8,278 nt of DNA from Comamonas sp. lk. Lineage in GTDB: Bacteria > Pseudomonadota > Gammaproteobacteria > Burkholderiales > Burkholderiaceae_C. The DNA is taken from contig CAMDKE010000111.1 of the NCBI GenBank assembly GCA_945901215.1, forward strand, positions 1-8,278, in the 5' to 3' direction. How positions within the stretch are numbered: position 1 is the first letter of the stretch; every line of letters starts with the position of its first letter. The notes under the pieces were generated by a model. It searched no databases. It was not told the origin of the DNA and was given only the letters and a program-made list of their open reading frames with translations. Position numbers and translations under genes: made by a program. Below are positions 1 through 6,404 of this stretch, in pieces.

Positions 1-496
1 TGCACAAACGCTGCTGTTGCCCACCTGATAGGCTCGAACCGTTTTGGTTGAGCTTGTCTTTTACCTCTCCCCATAGCGCCGACTTGCGCAACGCCCATTC
101 AACGCGCTCTTCCATGTCGGTGGCATTGAGGTCCTCAAATAATTTCACGCCGAAAGCAATGTTGTCAAAAATAGACATCGGAAACGGCGTGGGCTTTTGA
201 AATACCATGCCCACCTTGGCACGCAGCAAAGCTACATCTTCTTTGCTGGTGAGCAAGTCTTCGCCGTCGAGCAATATTTGGCCCTCGGCCCGCTGCTCGG
301 GATAGAGCTCAAACATGCGGTTAAACACCCGCAGCAAAGTCGACTTTCCGCAGCCCGAGGGGCCAATGAAGGCCGTCACTTTGCCTGCAGGGATTTCCAG
401 ATTGATGTTTTTTAGCGCATGGAACTTGCCATAGTAAAAATTCAGTTTCTTTACGGCAATCTTGGTCGATGTGGGGCCGGTATCAGTTTTAAGCAT
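1..496 (-). CDS. pstB: PstB, phosphate ABC transporter ATPase (3' end outside window)
   Basis: Cytoplasmic ATP-binding subunit that powers phosphate import through the PstA-PstC channel. About 165 residues are visible from the start codon. They include Walker A GPSGCGKST (residues 45-53), the Q-loop glutamine in VFQKP (Q100) and the ABC signature LSGGQQQR (from residue 156). The window edge cuts the gene just after the signature, so Walker B, the D-loop and the H-loop are not visible; the family is usually about 260 residues. The ATG at 496 is preceded by AGGA at a slightly long spacing of about 12 nt. It lies 38 nt after the pstA stop, consistent with co-transcription as the last transporter gene. 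phoU commonly follows in this group but would lie off the left edge. Identification is firm: the FYYGKFHALKNINLEI start and the motif series are typical of PstB. Confidence 0.96.
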   Translation of the reverse strand, partial: MLKTDTGPTSTKIAVKKLNFYYGKFHALKNINLEIPAGKVTAFIGPSGCGKSTLLRVFNRMFELYPEQRAEGQILLDGEDLLTSKEDVALLRAKVGMVFQKPTPFPMSIFDNIAFGVKLFEDLNATDMEERVEWALRKSALWGEVKDKLNQNGSSLSGGQQQRLC

Positions 497-534
497 GGGG
501 ATACTTTTTCCTAGAAATGGGCTAAGGCGGTGCC

Positions 535-1398
535 CTAGTTTTTGTTGCGGGTCAGTACACGGGCGGCAATATTGAGCGCCAGCACAGCCAAGGTGATCAA
601 GAACACACCGGCCCAGGCCAGTTTTTGCCAGTTCTCATATGGGCTCATGGCGAACTTGAAGATCGTCACCGGGAGGCTCGCCATGGGCTGATCCAGGGTC
701 GAAGTCCAGAACTGGTTGCTCAGGGCCGTAAACAACAGCGGCGCTGTTTCGCCCGCAATACGTGCCACTGCCAACAAGACTCCGGTAATCACACCAGCGC
801 GCGCCGCCTTTAGCGTGATACTCAAAATCACCTTCCACTTGGGCGCGCCCAGTGCATAGGCCGCTTCCCGCAAGCCTGCGGGCACCAGATGCAACATGTT
901 TTCGGTGGTACGAATCACCACCGGAATCACGATCAACGCAAGGGCAAAGACGCCAGCGGCCGCAGAAAATGTCTTGAACGGATTGACCGCAATCGCGTAC
1001 ACAAACAGGCCTATAACAATGGACGGGGCAGAAAGCAAAATGTCGTTGACAAAGCGAACCACATTGGCAATCCAACCGGTCTTGTCGAACTCGGCCAGGT
1101 AAATCCCAGCCATCACACCGATGGGCGTTCCCACCAGTGTGGCCAAGCCCACCATCAGCGCCGAGCCATAAATGGCATTGGCCAGACCACCCTCTTCATT
1201 GGGTGGAGGCGTCATCTCTGTGAGCGTTGCCAAACTCAGACCTCCGATTCCCAGGCGCACCGTCTCTATCAAAATCCAAAACAACCAAAACAGGCCAAAT
1301 GCCATGGCTGCCAGAGCCAGCGCAGTGGCGATATGGTTGACCAGATTGCGCTGCGCAAATTTGGCAGCGCGCGACTTTCGCAGGGCAGGTGACATCAT
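535..1398 (-). CDS. pstA: PstA, phosphate ABC transporter permease
   Basis: Inner-membrane permease that forms the phosphate channel together with PstC. The 287-residue protein is of usual PstA length. Hydrophobic segments fall at roughly residues 22-46, 74-100, 115-138, 143-163, 200-222 and 258-281, giving the expected six-helix layout. The cytoplasmic EAA-type loop that docks to PstB is visible at about 176-199 (LREAAYALGAPKW). The GETAPLLFTAL segment near residue 216 is typical of PstA. The first ATG is chosen because AAGGAG lies 7 nt upstream and because it overlaps the pstC stop as ATGA (1395-1398), a classic translational-coupling arrangement. A second ATG follows immediately and could also serve. 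Membership of the pst operon is clear. Confidence 0.96.
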   Translation of the reverse strand: MMSPALRKSRAAKFAQRNLVNHIATALALAAMAFGLFWLFWILIETVRLGIGGLSLATLTEMTPPPNEEGGLANAIYGSALMVGLATLVGTPIGVMAGIYLAEFDKTGWIANVVRFVNDILLSAPSIVIGLFVYAIAVNPFKTFSAAAGVFALALIVIPVVIRTTENMLHLVPAGLREAAYALGAPKWKVILSITLKAARAGVITGVLLAVARIAGETAPLLFTALSNQFWTSTLDQPMASLPVTIFKFAMSPYENWQKLAWAGVFLITLAVLALNIAARVLTRNKN

Positions 1399-2360
1399 GT
1401 TTTTGCTCCTTCGCCTTTGCGCAACTGCGAGAGCAACAGTTTTGACAGGGTCAAGATGACAAAGGTAATGAAGAACAGCACCAGCCCCAAGTACATCAGA
1501 GCCGCCTGGTGCAAGCCCTCGCCCGCCTCGGCAAACTCATTGGCCAGCGCCGATGTAATGCTGTTGGCGGCTTGAAACAGGCTGATCGAATCGAGCTGGT
1601 TGAAGTTGCCAATGACAAAGGTAACTGCCATGGTCTCACCAATAGCACGGCCCAAGCCGAGCATGATGCCGCCAATCACACCCGTCTTGGTGTAAGGCAA
1701 AACCACTTTGGAAACTACCTCCCAGGTGGTGGCACCCAATCCGTAGGCGGATTCTTTGAGCAAAGCTGGCGTCACCTCAAACACATCGCGCATCACCGCC
1801 GCGATGAAAGGGATGATCATGATTGCCAAAATAATCCCGGCCGACAATATGCCAATGCCCACCGGAGGGCCCGAAACCAGTGCACCCAGAAACGGTACCC
1901 CTGCAAACGCTTTTTGCAACGGCGCCTGCACATACTCTGCCAAGACCGGACCAAATACCAACAAGCCCCACATACCGTAAACAATAGAGGGCACAGCCGC
2001 CAGCAGCTCAATGGCGGTACCCAACGGGCGCTTAAGCCAAGAGGGCGACAGTTCCGTCAGAAAAAGTGCAATCCCAAAACTCACGGGAACTGCAATCAAC
2101 AAGGCAATAAAAGACGTTGCCAGCGTGCCATAAATCATGACAAAGCCGCCAAACTCTTCTTGAACCGGATCCCAGACCGTGCTGGTTAGAAACGAAAATC
2201 CGTATTTGTCGATCGCGGGCCATGCATTGATGGTCAGCGAGGTCAGGATCGCTATCAGCAAAGCGAGCGTCAACAAAGCGCAGCTTTTGGCAACCCAACC
2301 GAAAATTTTGTCGGCCGCAGGTCCGCTGCGAGCACGTTTGCTGGGGGGCGCTAGGGTCAT
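1395..2360 (-). CDS. pstC: PstC, phosphate ABC transporter permease
   Basis: The second channel-forming inner-membrane permease of the Pst system, partner of PstA. The protein has 321 residues. A cytoplasmic N-terminus is followed by hydrophobic segments at about 25-46, 75-100, 115-140, 166-190, 225-250 and 287-311. The EAA loop for ATPase contact lies at about 202-222 (KESAYGLGATTWEVV, ending in LP). LAAVPSIVYGMWGL (120-133) and GRAIGETMAV (237-246) are PstC-typical stretches. The stop overlaps the pstA start by ATGA. The start at 2360 has only a weak GAG-like Shine-Dalgarno sequence. It follows pstS by 81 nt containing a strong hairpin, so pstC is probably reached by partial read-through from the pstS promoter. 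Confidence 0.96.
   Translation of the reverse strand: MTLAPPSKRARSGPAADKIFGWVAKSCALLTLALLIAILTSLTINAWPAIDKYGFSFLTSTVWDPVQEEFGGFVMIYGTLATSFIALLIAVPVSFGIALFLTELSPSWLKRPLGTAIELLAAVPSIVYGMWGLLVFGPVLAEYVQAPLQKAFAGVPFLGALVSGPPVGIGILSAGIILAIMIIPFIAAVMRDVFEVTPALLKESAYGLGATTWEVVSKVVLPYTKTGVIGGIMLGLGRAIGETMAVTFVIGNFNQLDSISLFQAANSITSALANEFAEAGEGLHQAALMYLGLVLFFITFVILTLSKLLLSQLRKGEGAKT
1406..1411 (-). promoter_or_regulatory. Ribosome binding site of pstA
   Basis: AAGGAG on the minus strand, 7 nt before the first of two tandem ATG codons of pstA and lying inside the 3' end of pstC. It favours the upstream ATG and, with the ATGA overlap, suggests that pstA translation is coupled to pstC. Confidence 0.75.
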
Positions 2361-2389
2361 TGAACGCTCTTTGGTTAGTTAGGCGATGT

Positions 2390-2420
2390 CCCAGCCATCG
2401 CGAAACTCGCGCTGGCTGGG
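2390..2420 (-). promoter_or_regulatory. Hairpin between pstS and pstC (attenuator or mRNA 3'-end stabiliser)
   Basis: Perfect 8-bp outer arms CCCAGCCA (2390-2397) and TGGCTGGG (2413-2420) enclose a single mismatch, then a 4-bp CGCG/CGCG stem with an AAACT loop. No T-run follows on the minus strand, so this is not a standard intrinsic terminator. Its place just after the abundant binding-protein gene matches the common ABC-operon pattern in which such a stem protects the upstream message or limits read-through, giving more PstS than permease. The structure is seen directly; the role is inferred. Confidence 0.6.
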
Positions 2421-2441
2421 GTTTGCAACAAAAGGCCGTTG

Positions 2442-3482
2442 TTACTTGAAGGAGACCGCTTTACCAGCCGGATCCTTGATTTCGCCCCAAGACTTTTGGA
2501 TCGTGGCAATCACGTCTGCAGGCATGGGAACGTAGTCCAGATCAGAAGCCGCTTTACCGCCATTAGCAAAAGCCCAGTTGAAAAACTTCAGCACTTCTGT
2601 TGCATTAGCAGGTTTGTCCTGCTTGGCATGCATCAAAATGAAGGTCGCAGTGGAAATAGGCCAGGTGTTTTTTCCAGGCTGGTCTGTGATCAGTTGGTAG
2701 AAAGATTTATTCCAATCTGCACCGGCGGCGGCGGCCTTGAATGCATCGTCATCCGGAGCCACGAACACACCCTCCCGGTTTTTCAACAAGGTGTAGCTCA
2801 TCTTGTTTTGTTTCACGTACGAATACTCGACATACCCGATGGAATTGGGCAAGCGATTCACGAATGCGGAAACACCCTCATTGCCCTTGCCACCAGCGCC
2901 CACAGGCCAGTTCACTGCGGTGCCCTCACCCACTTTTGCCTTCCACTCGGGATGGACGCGGCTGAGGTAATTGGTGAAATTGAAGGTGGTGCCAGACCCG
3001 TCAGCACGGCGAACTGGCGCAATGGCGGCGTCAGGCAATGGCAATCCGGGATTGAGCGCCTTAAGCGCCGGGTCGTCCCAACGGGTAATCTTGCCCAGGA
3101 AAATGTCACCCAGAACCTGGCCGTCCAGTTTCATTTGACCCGGAGCGATACCCTTCACATTGATCACGGGAACGGTTCCGCCAATCACTGCAGGAAATTG
3201 AACCTGACCTTTGGATTTGAGGACTTCGTCCGTTTGGGGCATGTCAGATGCACCAAAGTCCACCGTCTTGGAGTCAATCTGCTTGATGCCACCGCCCGAC
3301 CCGATGGACTGGTAATTAACCTTCACGCCTGTTGCTTTGTTGTAATCCGACGCCCACTTGGAATAGATAGGGGCGGGGAAACTGGCGCCAGCACCAGTGA
3401 TTTCTTGCGCATAGGCAGAACCGAACGACAAAACCGATGCGACCGCGGTCGCAAGGACCGAATAATGGACTGCGAATTTCAT
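2442..3482 (-). CDS. pstS: PstS, periplasmic phosphate-binding protein
   Basis: Periplasmic binding protein that captures inorganic phosphate and delivers it to PstCA. It has 346 residues with a Sec signal peptide: positive N-terminus, hydrophobic core, and probable cleavage after AYA at residue 25, before QEITGAG. Phosphate-contact loops match the E. coli PstS pattern with conserved spacing: ASF (33-35), S62 in GSGGG, D80 in GASD, and R159, S163, G164 and T165 in RADGSGT. The position equivalent to E. coli Thr10 is Ser34, a conservative change. The start at 3482 has AAGG about 6 nt upstream. It is the first gene of the pst operon, expressed from a PHO-box promoter about 30 nt upstream. The absence of a lipobox indicates a soluble periplasmic form. 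Confidence 0.97.
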   Translation of the reverse strand: MKFAVHYSVLATAVASVLSFGSAYAQEITGAGASFPAPIYSKWASDYNKATGVKVNYQSIGSGGGIKQIDSKTVDFGASDMPQTDEVLKSKGQVQFPAVIGGTVPVINVKGIAPGQMKLDGQVLGDIFLGKITRWDDPALKALNPGLPLPDAAIAPVRRADGSGTTFNFTNYLSRVHPEWKAKVGEGTAVNWPVGAGGKGNEGVSAFVNRLPNSIGYVEYSYVKQNKMSYTLLKNREGVFVAPDDDAFKAAAAGADWNKSFYQLITDQPGKNTWPISTATFILMHAKQDKPANATEVLKFFNWAFANGGKAASDLDYVPMPADVIATIQKSWGEIKDPAGKAVSFK

Positions 3483-3517
3483 GGAAAACCTTTTCGATTG
3501 GTTGAGGACACTACGAC

Positions 3518-3551
3518 AATGTAAGAACTATTTGTGACAGAACGATGACGC
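3518..3551 (-). promoter_or_regulatory. PHO box and -10 element of the pstSCAB promoter
   Basis: On the minus strand two 7-bp half-sites, GCGTCAT and CTGTCAC, are separated by CGTT. This gives the 7-4-7 PhoB-binding layout (3551 down to 3534). Exactly 10 nt further lies TACATT (3523-3518), a 4/6 match to the sigma-70 -10 hexamer. The same 10-nt gap is found at E. coli phoA, where PhoB bound to the box substitutes for a good -35. Predicted transcription starts near 3511, leaving a leader of about 29 nt before pstS. Predicted regulation: induced by phosphate starvation through PhoR-PhoB. Confidence 0.8.
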
Positions 3552-3611
3552 ACCGCCACTGTGTTTCAAAACTCCTTCGAATTAGGTATTCCAGCAGGAA
3601 ATCCGGCACCA

Positions 3612-3645
3612 TTGTCACATTAATGTCATTTAACAGTCTTATCGT
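3612..3645 (+). promoter_or_regulatory. PHO box and -10 element of the FAS1 lipoprotein promoter
   Basis: On the plus strand half-sites TTGTCAC (3612-3618) and ATGTCAT (3623-3629) are separated by ATTA, again the 7-4-7 PhoB layout. After a gap of exactly 10 nt comes TATCGT (3640-3645), a 4/6 match to the -10 consensus. A weaker third repeat, CAGTCTT (3634-3640), continues the 11-bp phase and could extend PhoB binding. Predicted transcription starts near 3652, about 23 nt before the FAS1 start codon. The site is separate from the pstS box and points the opposite way. Confidence 0.7.
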
Positions 3646-3674
3646 CGACGTTTTCTAAACTGGAGATTCACCGC

Positions 3675-4175
3675 ATGTTCACATCCAAAGCCTTTGACAT
3701 CGCGCGCCGCGCCACCGTGTTTGTTGCTGTGGCAACGCTTCTTTCAGCCTGCGCGACAGTGGAAAAACCCATTAGCGTGGCTGACACCATCGCGAAAACG
3801 CCGTCACTGAGCACCCTCAACGGTCTCATTGCATCTGCCGGATTGACCGCCGCACTGCAAGCACCGGGCGCCTTTACGGTATTTGCGCCCAACAACGACG
3901 CCTTCAAAGCAGTCAAGCCCGCCACGATGGAAGACCTCGCCAAGCACCCTGCGAAGCTCAAAGATCTGCTCACCTACCACGTGGTTCCTAGCGTCGCGAT
4001 GGCAAAAGACGTGAAAAACAGCACGGTCAAAGCGCTCAACGGCGACTCCCTGGCCTTGTCCAAAGCCGGTGACTTTGTCACGGTAGAAAACGCCGCAGTG
4101 GTTCAAGCGGACATCGTGGCGACCAACGGAGTGATCCACATCGTTGATGCGGTGATGACACCGGCTAAAAAGTAA
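3675..4175 (+). CDS. FAS1 (fasciclin-domain) lipoprotein
   Basis: A 166-residue secreted protein with one FAS1 domain. The N-terminus has basic residues and a hydrophobic stretch ending in the lipobox LSAC, with Cys26 as the predicted lipidated residue; the next residues, ATVE, give no obvious inner-membrane retention signal. The FAS1 H1 motif TVFAPNNDAF lies at 68-77, the YH pair at 101-102 and the H2 motif GVIHIVDAVMTP at 152-163, so the domain is complete. FAS1 domains mediate adhesion or protein-protein contacts in exported proteins; the exact bacterial role here is unknown. TGGAG lies 9 nt before the ATG. The gene is divergent from pstS, has its own predicted PHO-box promoter and ends at an intrinsic terminator, so it appears monocistronic. 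Family and lipoprotein calls are firm; any phosphate-related function is inference. Confidence 0.92.
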   Translation: MFTSKAFDIARRATVFVAVATLLSACATVEKPISVADTIAKTPSLSTLNGLIASAGLTAALQAPGAFTVFAPNNDAFKAVKPATMEDLAKHPAKLKDLLTYHVVPSVAMAKDVKNSTVKALNGDSLALSKAGDFVTVENAAVVQADIVATNGVIHIVDAVMTPAKK

Positions 4176-4204
4176 GTCTGCGCCCTAGTGGCGTGCCTGG
4201 CCCC

Positions 4205-4229
4205 AAGCCCAGCTTTGGCTGGGCTTTTT
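4205..4229 (+). terminator. Rho-independent terminator of the FAS1 gene
   Basis: Perfect 9-bp arms AAGCCCAGC and GCTGGGCTT around a TTTG loop, running straight into a T-rich tract on the plus strand. It lies 30 nt after the FAS1 stop. It isolates that gene from ppx, which must then use its own promoter. Confidence 0.93.
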
Positions 4230-4294
4230 CTTGTGCGCTGCAACATGACGCAAAGCTGCAGGGATCTGGTGCTATCCTTTGCATGCCAAAATTG

Positions 4295-4300
4295 TATAAA
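4295..4300 (+). promoter_or_regulatory. Candidate -10 element of ppx
   Basis: TATAAA, in the context TTGTATAAAT, is the best -10-like hexamer between the upstream terminator and ppx. No convincing -35 is seen at the usual spacing. If used, transcription would start about 4307-4308, only a few nucleotides before the ATG at 4312. No PHO box was found in this interval. Confidence 0.4.
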
Positions 4301-4311
4301 TCGTTTCCCAA

Positions 4312-5829
4312 ATGACCTCTGAAAACCGCCTCGCTGCCATCGACTTGGGTTCCAACAGCTTTCGCCTGGAGATAGGCGTCCTGGACCACGGCGAGTTTCA
4401 ACGTACCGACTACATCAAAGAAACCGTTCGCCAAGGCGCGGGCTTGGACAGTGAACGCAACCTCACGGCATCTGCCATGCAAAGCGGTTGGGATTGCCTG
4501 GCGCGTTTTGGTGAGCGCTTGGCCGGGTTTAGACCCAACACCGTACGCGCTGTGGCTACCCAAACGCTGCGTGAAGCGCGAAATCGGGATGTTTTTTTGG
4601 CCCGCGCCACGCAGGCCCTAGGCTTCCCCATCGACGTGATCTCCGGCCGCGAAGAAGCACGGCTGATATTCCAGGGCGTCGCACATACGCTGGCGCCGGC
4701 CGATGAGCGCCGACTGGTCATCGACATCGGTGGGCGGTCTACAGAGCTGATTTTGGGCCAGGGCTACAAGCCGCGCGTCATGGAGTCGTTTCGCGTGGGT
4801 AGCATAGCCTGGTCTTCGCGCTATTTTTTCGACGGCCAGCTCACGCGCAAATCATTTGAAATTGCCGAAATCGCGGCCAAAGCCGTTTTGGACGAGGCGA
4901 TCGACGCGTACCAGCCCGCCAATTGGGACATTGCCTATGGCTCAGCCGGCACCGTAGGAGCGGTCAGCGACGCCCTGCTTGCCGCAGGTTGGCCCAGCGG
5001 CGCCATCACCCAAGAGGGTTTGGATTGGTTGCTCGATAAGCTCATCAGCGCCCAAAGTCTCGATCGCCTCAAGCTCGCGGGCATCCGCGAAGACCGCAAG
5101 GCCGTCATCAGCGGTGGTTTGAGCATCACCCGCGCCCTGTTCAGTTTGCTGCGTATTGACAAGTTGCACCCGACCAGTGGCGGCTTGCGGCACGGCTTGT
5201 TGTGCGAGTTGCGTGGCTCCACCGACGGCAATAGCGACCTGCGTGTCAAGACCGTCAACCGCCTAGCCACCAAATTCGGAGCCGACCGCACCCACGGCGC
5301 ACGGGTTGGAAGGGTCGCCACCAACCTTTTGTCCCAAATGGCAGATAAGCCGCTTGACGACGCCAATGAGGATTGGATGCGAAGCCTGCGAAAGCTGACC
5401 TGGGCCGCAGAGTTACATGAGATAGGAAGCCATATTTCTCACAGCGATTACCACAAGCACGGCGCCTATGTGCTGGACAACGCGGACGCCATGGGTTTTT
5501 CCTTAGCCGAATTGCACCGCCTGAGCTTGCTGGTGCTGGGTCACCGGGGCAAGTTGCGCAAACTCGAAGCCGAACTGTCCAACGATTATTTCCGCACGCA
5601 ACTGATCGCCCTGCGTCTGGCCGTGATTTTGTGCCATGCCCGGCGCGATCCTGACCTCAGCGGTCTGCACCTCCACCACTTATCACAAGGCCCGCAGGGT
5701 TTGGCGCATCTGCGCGTCCAATGCGCCAAAGGCTGGACCCATGACTACCCGCAATCGGCGTATTTGCTGCGTGAAGAGGCGTCCGCATGGCAAAAAACGC
5801 CCTGGCCCATGGAGTTTTCCGAGTCCTGA
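4312..5829 (+). CDS. ppx: Exopolyphosphatase (Ppx/GppA family)
   Basis: Cytoplasmic enzyme that releases phosphate from the ends of polyphosphate chains; some relatives also hydrolyse pppGpp. The 505-residue length is typical. The actin-like ASKHA core shows the phosphate 1 loop IDLGSNSFRLEIG (10-22), SGREEARLIF (111-120) carrying the expected catalytic glutamate region, the phosphate 2 loop DIGGRSTE (138-145) and GSAGTVGA (210-217). The C-terminal helical HD-like region includes AAELHEIGSHISHSDYHKHG (365-384). The start is fixed by the conserved RLAAIDLGSNSFRLE beginning five residues after the ATG, yet no Shine-Dalgarno sequence is visible upstream. Its placement between pst genes and ppk1 supports a polyphosphate role over a purely GppA role, although sequence alone does not separate the two activities. 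Confidence 0.95.
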   Translation: MTSENRLAAIDLGSNSFRLEIGVLDHGEFQRTDYIKETVRQGAGLDSERNLTASAMQSGWDCLARFGERLAGFRPNTVRAVATQTLREARNRDVFLARATQALGFPIDVISGREEARLIFQGVAHTLAPADERRLVIDIGGRSTELILGQGYKPRVMESFRVGSIAWSSRYFFDGQLTRKSFEIAEIAAKAVLDEAIDAYQPANWDIAYGSAGTVGAVSDALLAAGWPSGAITQEGLDWLLDKLISAQSLDRLKLAGIREDRKAVISGGLSITRALFSLLRIDKLHPTSGGLRHGLLCELRGSTDGNSDLRVKTVNRLATKFGADRTHGARVGRVATNLLSQMADKPLDDANEDWMRSLRKLTWAAELHEIGSHISHSDYHKHGAYVLDNADAMGFSLAELHRLSLLVLGHRGKLRKLEAELSNDYFRTQLIALRLAVILCHARRDPDLSGLHLHHLSQGPQGLAHLRVQCAKGWTHDYPQSAYLLREEASAWQKTPWPMEFSES

Positions 5830-5834
5830 GTTAG

Positions 5835-5856
5835 CGCCGGTTTGGCAATGCCGGCG
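5835..5856 (+). repeat. Small GC-rich inverted repeat after ppx
   Basis: CGCCGG (5835-5840) and CCGGCG (5851-5856) form a 6-bp stem with a 10-nt loop, 6 nt after the ppx stop. No T-run follows, so it is at best a weak or Rho-assisted 3' end signal for ppx. Confidence 0.35.
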
Positions 5857-5873
5857 GTGCCGCAGACAGGGTG

Positions 5874-5905
5874 TTGAAAGTAAGCTAAAACGATATAAAC
5901 TATAT
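5874..5905 (+). promoter_or_regulatory. Candidate promoter and AT palindrome upstream of the basic-tailed protein gene
   Basis: An AT-rich stretch holds a -35-like TTGAAA (5874-5879) and -10-like TATAAA (5894-5899). Their spacing of 14 nt is short, so the exact pairing is uncertain; AACTAT at 5898-5903 is an alternative with an 18-nt spacer. The -10 region overlaps a perfect inverted repeat, ATATA-AAC-TATAT (5893-5905), that could act as an operator. Confidence 0.35.
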
Positions 5906-5934
5906 GCACCGTTTTTTTACTAACGGCCTGCATA
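5903..5934 (+). repeat. Imperfect palindrome/hairpin before the basic-tailed protein gene
   Basis: Arms TATGCA+CCGTT (5903-5913) and AACGG+TGCATA (5922-5926 and 5929-5934) pair over 11 bp with a CC bulge on the 3' side and a T-rich loop (5914-5921). It ends exactly where the AGGAAA ribosome binding site begins. It could be an RNA leader hairpin affecting ribosome access or a DNA operator; the sequence cannot tell these apart. Confidence 0.5.
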
Positions 5935-5944
5935 GGAAACCACC

Positions 5945-6400
5945 ATGACAACCCAAACCACCCCAGCAGCAGCAAAACCTGCAAGACCGCGTAGCACGGT
6001 AGCAAAAAAGACAACGCCCCGAAAATCCCCACCCCGTGCAAAAGCACCTTCCGCACGTGCCGTCGCTGCAACCACCACAACCGCAGCGCCCTCCAAAGCC
6101 GCTACAGAACCGGCAACCACCAAGGCTGCTAAAGGAAAAGCAACTGTGGTTGCAACTGCCAGCAAACCGACGAAGGACAAGAAACCCAAAATGGTCCGCG
6201 ACAGCGTCACCATTCCCAAGGCCGAGTACATGGTTTTGGATGCACTCAAGCTGCGTGCAACAGAACTCAAAGCCACGGTCAAAAAAACCGAACTCATTCG
6301 CGCTGGCATCAAGGCCTTGGCAGCATTGCCAGACGCGGCGTTTTTGGCCGCTATTGCCGCCGTCCCCAGCCTGAAGACCGGGCGGCCCCTGAAGTCTTAG
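5945..6400 (+). CDS. Basic-tailed protein with ribbon-helix-helix-like C-terminal domain
   Basis: A 151-residue protein of unknown function. Residues 1-82 are low-complexity Ala/Thr/Lys/Pro-rich sequence with 19 Lys/Arg against only two acidic residues (E55, D78). It resembles histone H1-like tails and is probably disordered. Residues 83-148 look folded: RDSVTIPKAEYMVLDALKLRA and KKTELIRAGIKALAALPD suggest a beta strand plus two helices of ribbon-helix-helix type, followed by AAFLAAIAAVPSLKTGRP. From memory the C-terminal part resembles conserved hypothetical proteins of Burkholderiales. AGGAAA ends 5 nt before the ATG, supporting the start. It follows ppx on the same strand by 115 nt, with its own possible promoter and palindromes. 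It converges on sixA with only 4 nt between the two stops. DNA or polyphosphate binding is a hypothesis only. Confidence 0.85.
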   Translation: MTTQTTPAAAKPARPRSTVAKKTTPRKSPPRAKAPSARAVAATTTTAAPSKAATEPATTKAAKGKATVVATASKPTKDKKPKMVRDSVTIPKAEYMVLDALKLRATELKATVKKTELIRAGIKALAALPDAAFLAAIAAVPSLKTGRPLKS

Positions 6401-6404
6401 TGAG

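Noticed and set aside
1509..2189. Plus-strand open frame (226 codons) opposite pstC
   Set aside because: It is antisense to the membrane segments of pstC. The Gln/Arg/His-rich translation is typical of the reverse strand of a hydrophobic gene.
2390..2420. pstS-pstC hairpin as an intrinsic terminator
   Set aside because: No T-run follows the stem on the minus strand, and pstC, pstA and pstB downstream need read-through from the pstS promoter.
2439..3524. Long open frame on the plus strand (361 codons) opposite pstS
   Set aside because: It lies fully antisense to pstS, whose signal peptide and phosphate-binding residues are unmistakable. The translation is Arg/His/Cys-rich with no recognisable domain, and its start lacks a good ribosome binding site.
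4230..4311. Search for a PHO box controlling ppx
   Set aside because: Only an isolated GCGTCAT-like half-site on the minus strand (in CATGACGC) was seen. There is no paired repeat at 11-bp spacing on either strand.
5945..6190. Repetitive Ala/Thr/Lys-rich coding stretch as a DNA repeat or CRISPR-like array
   Set aside because: There is no regular repeat unit at the DNA level. It is low-complexity coding sequence read in frame into a folded C-terminal domain.
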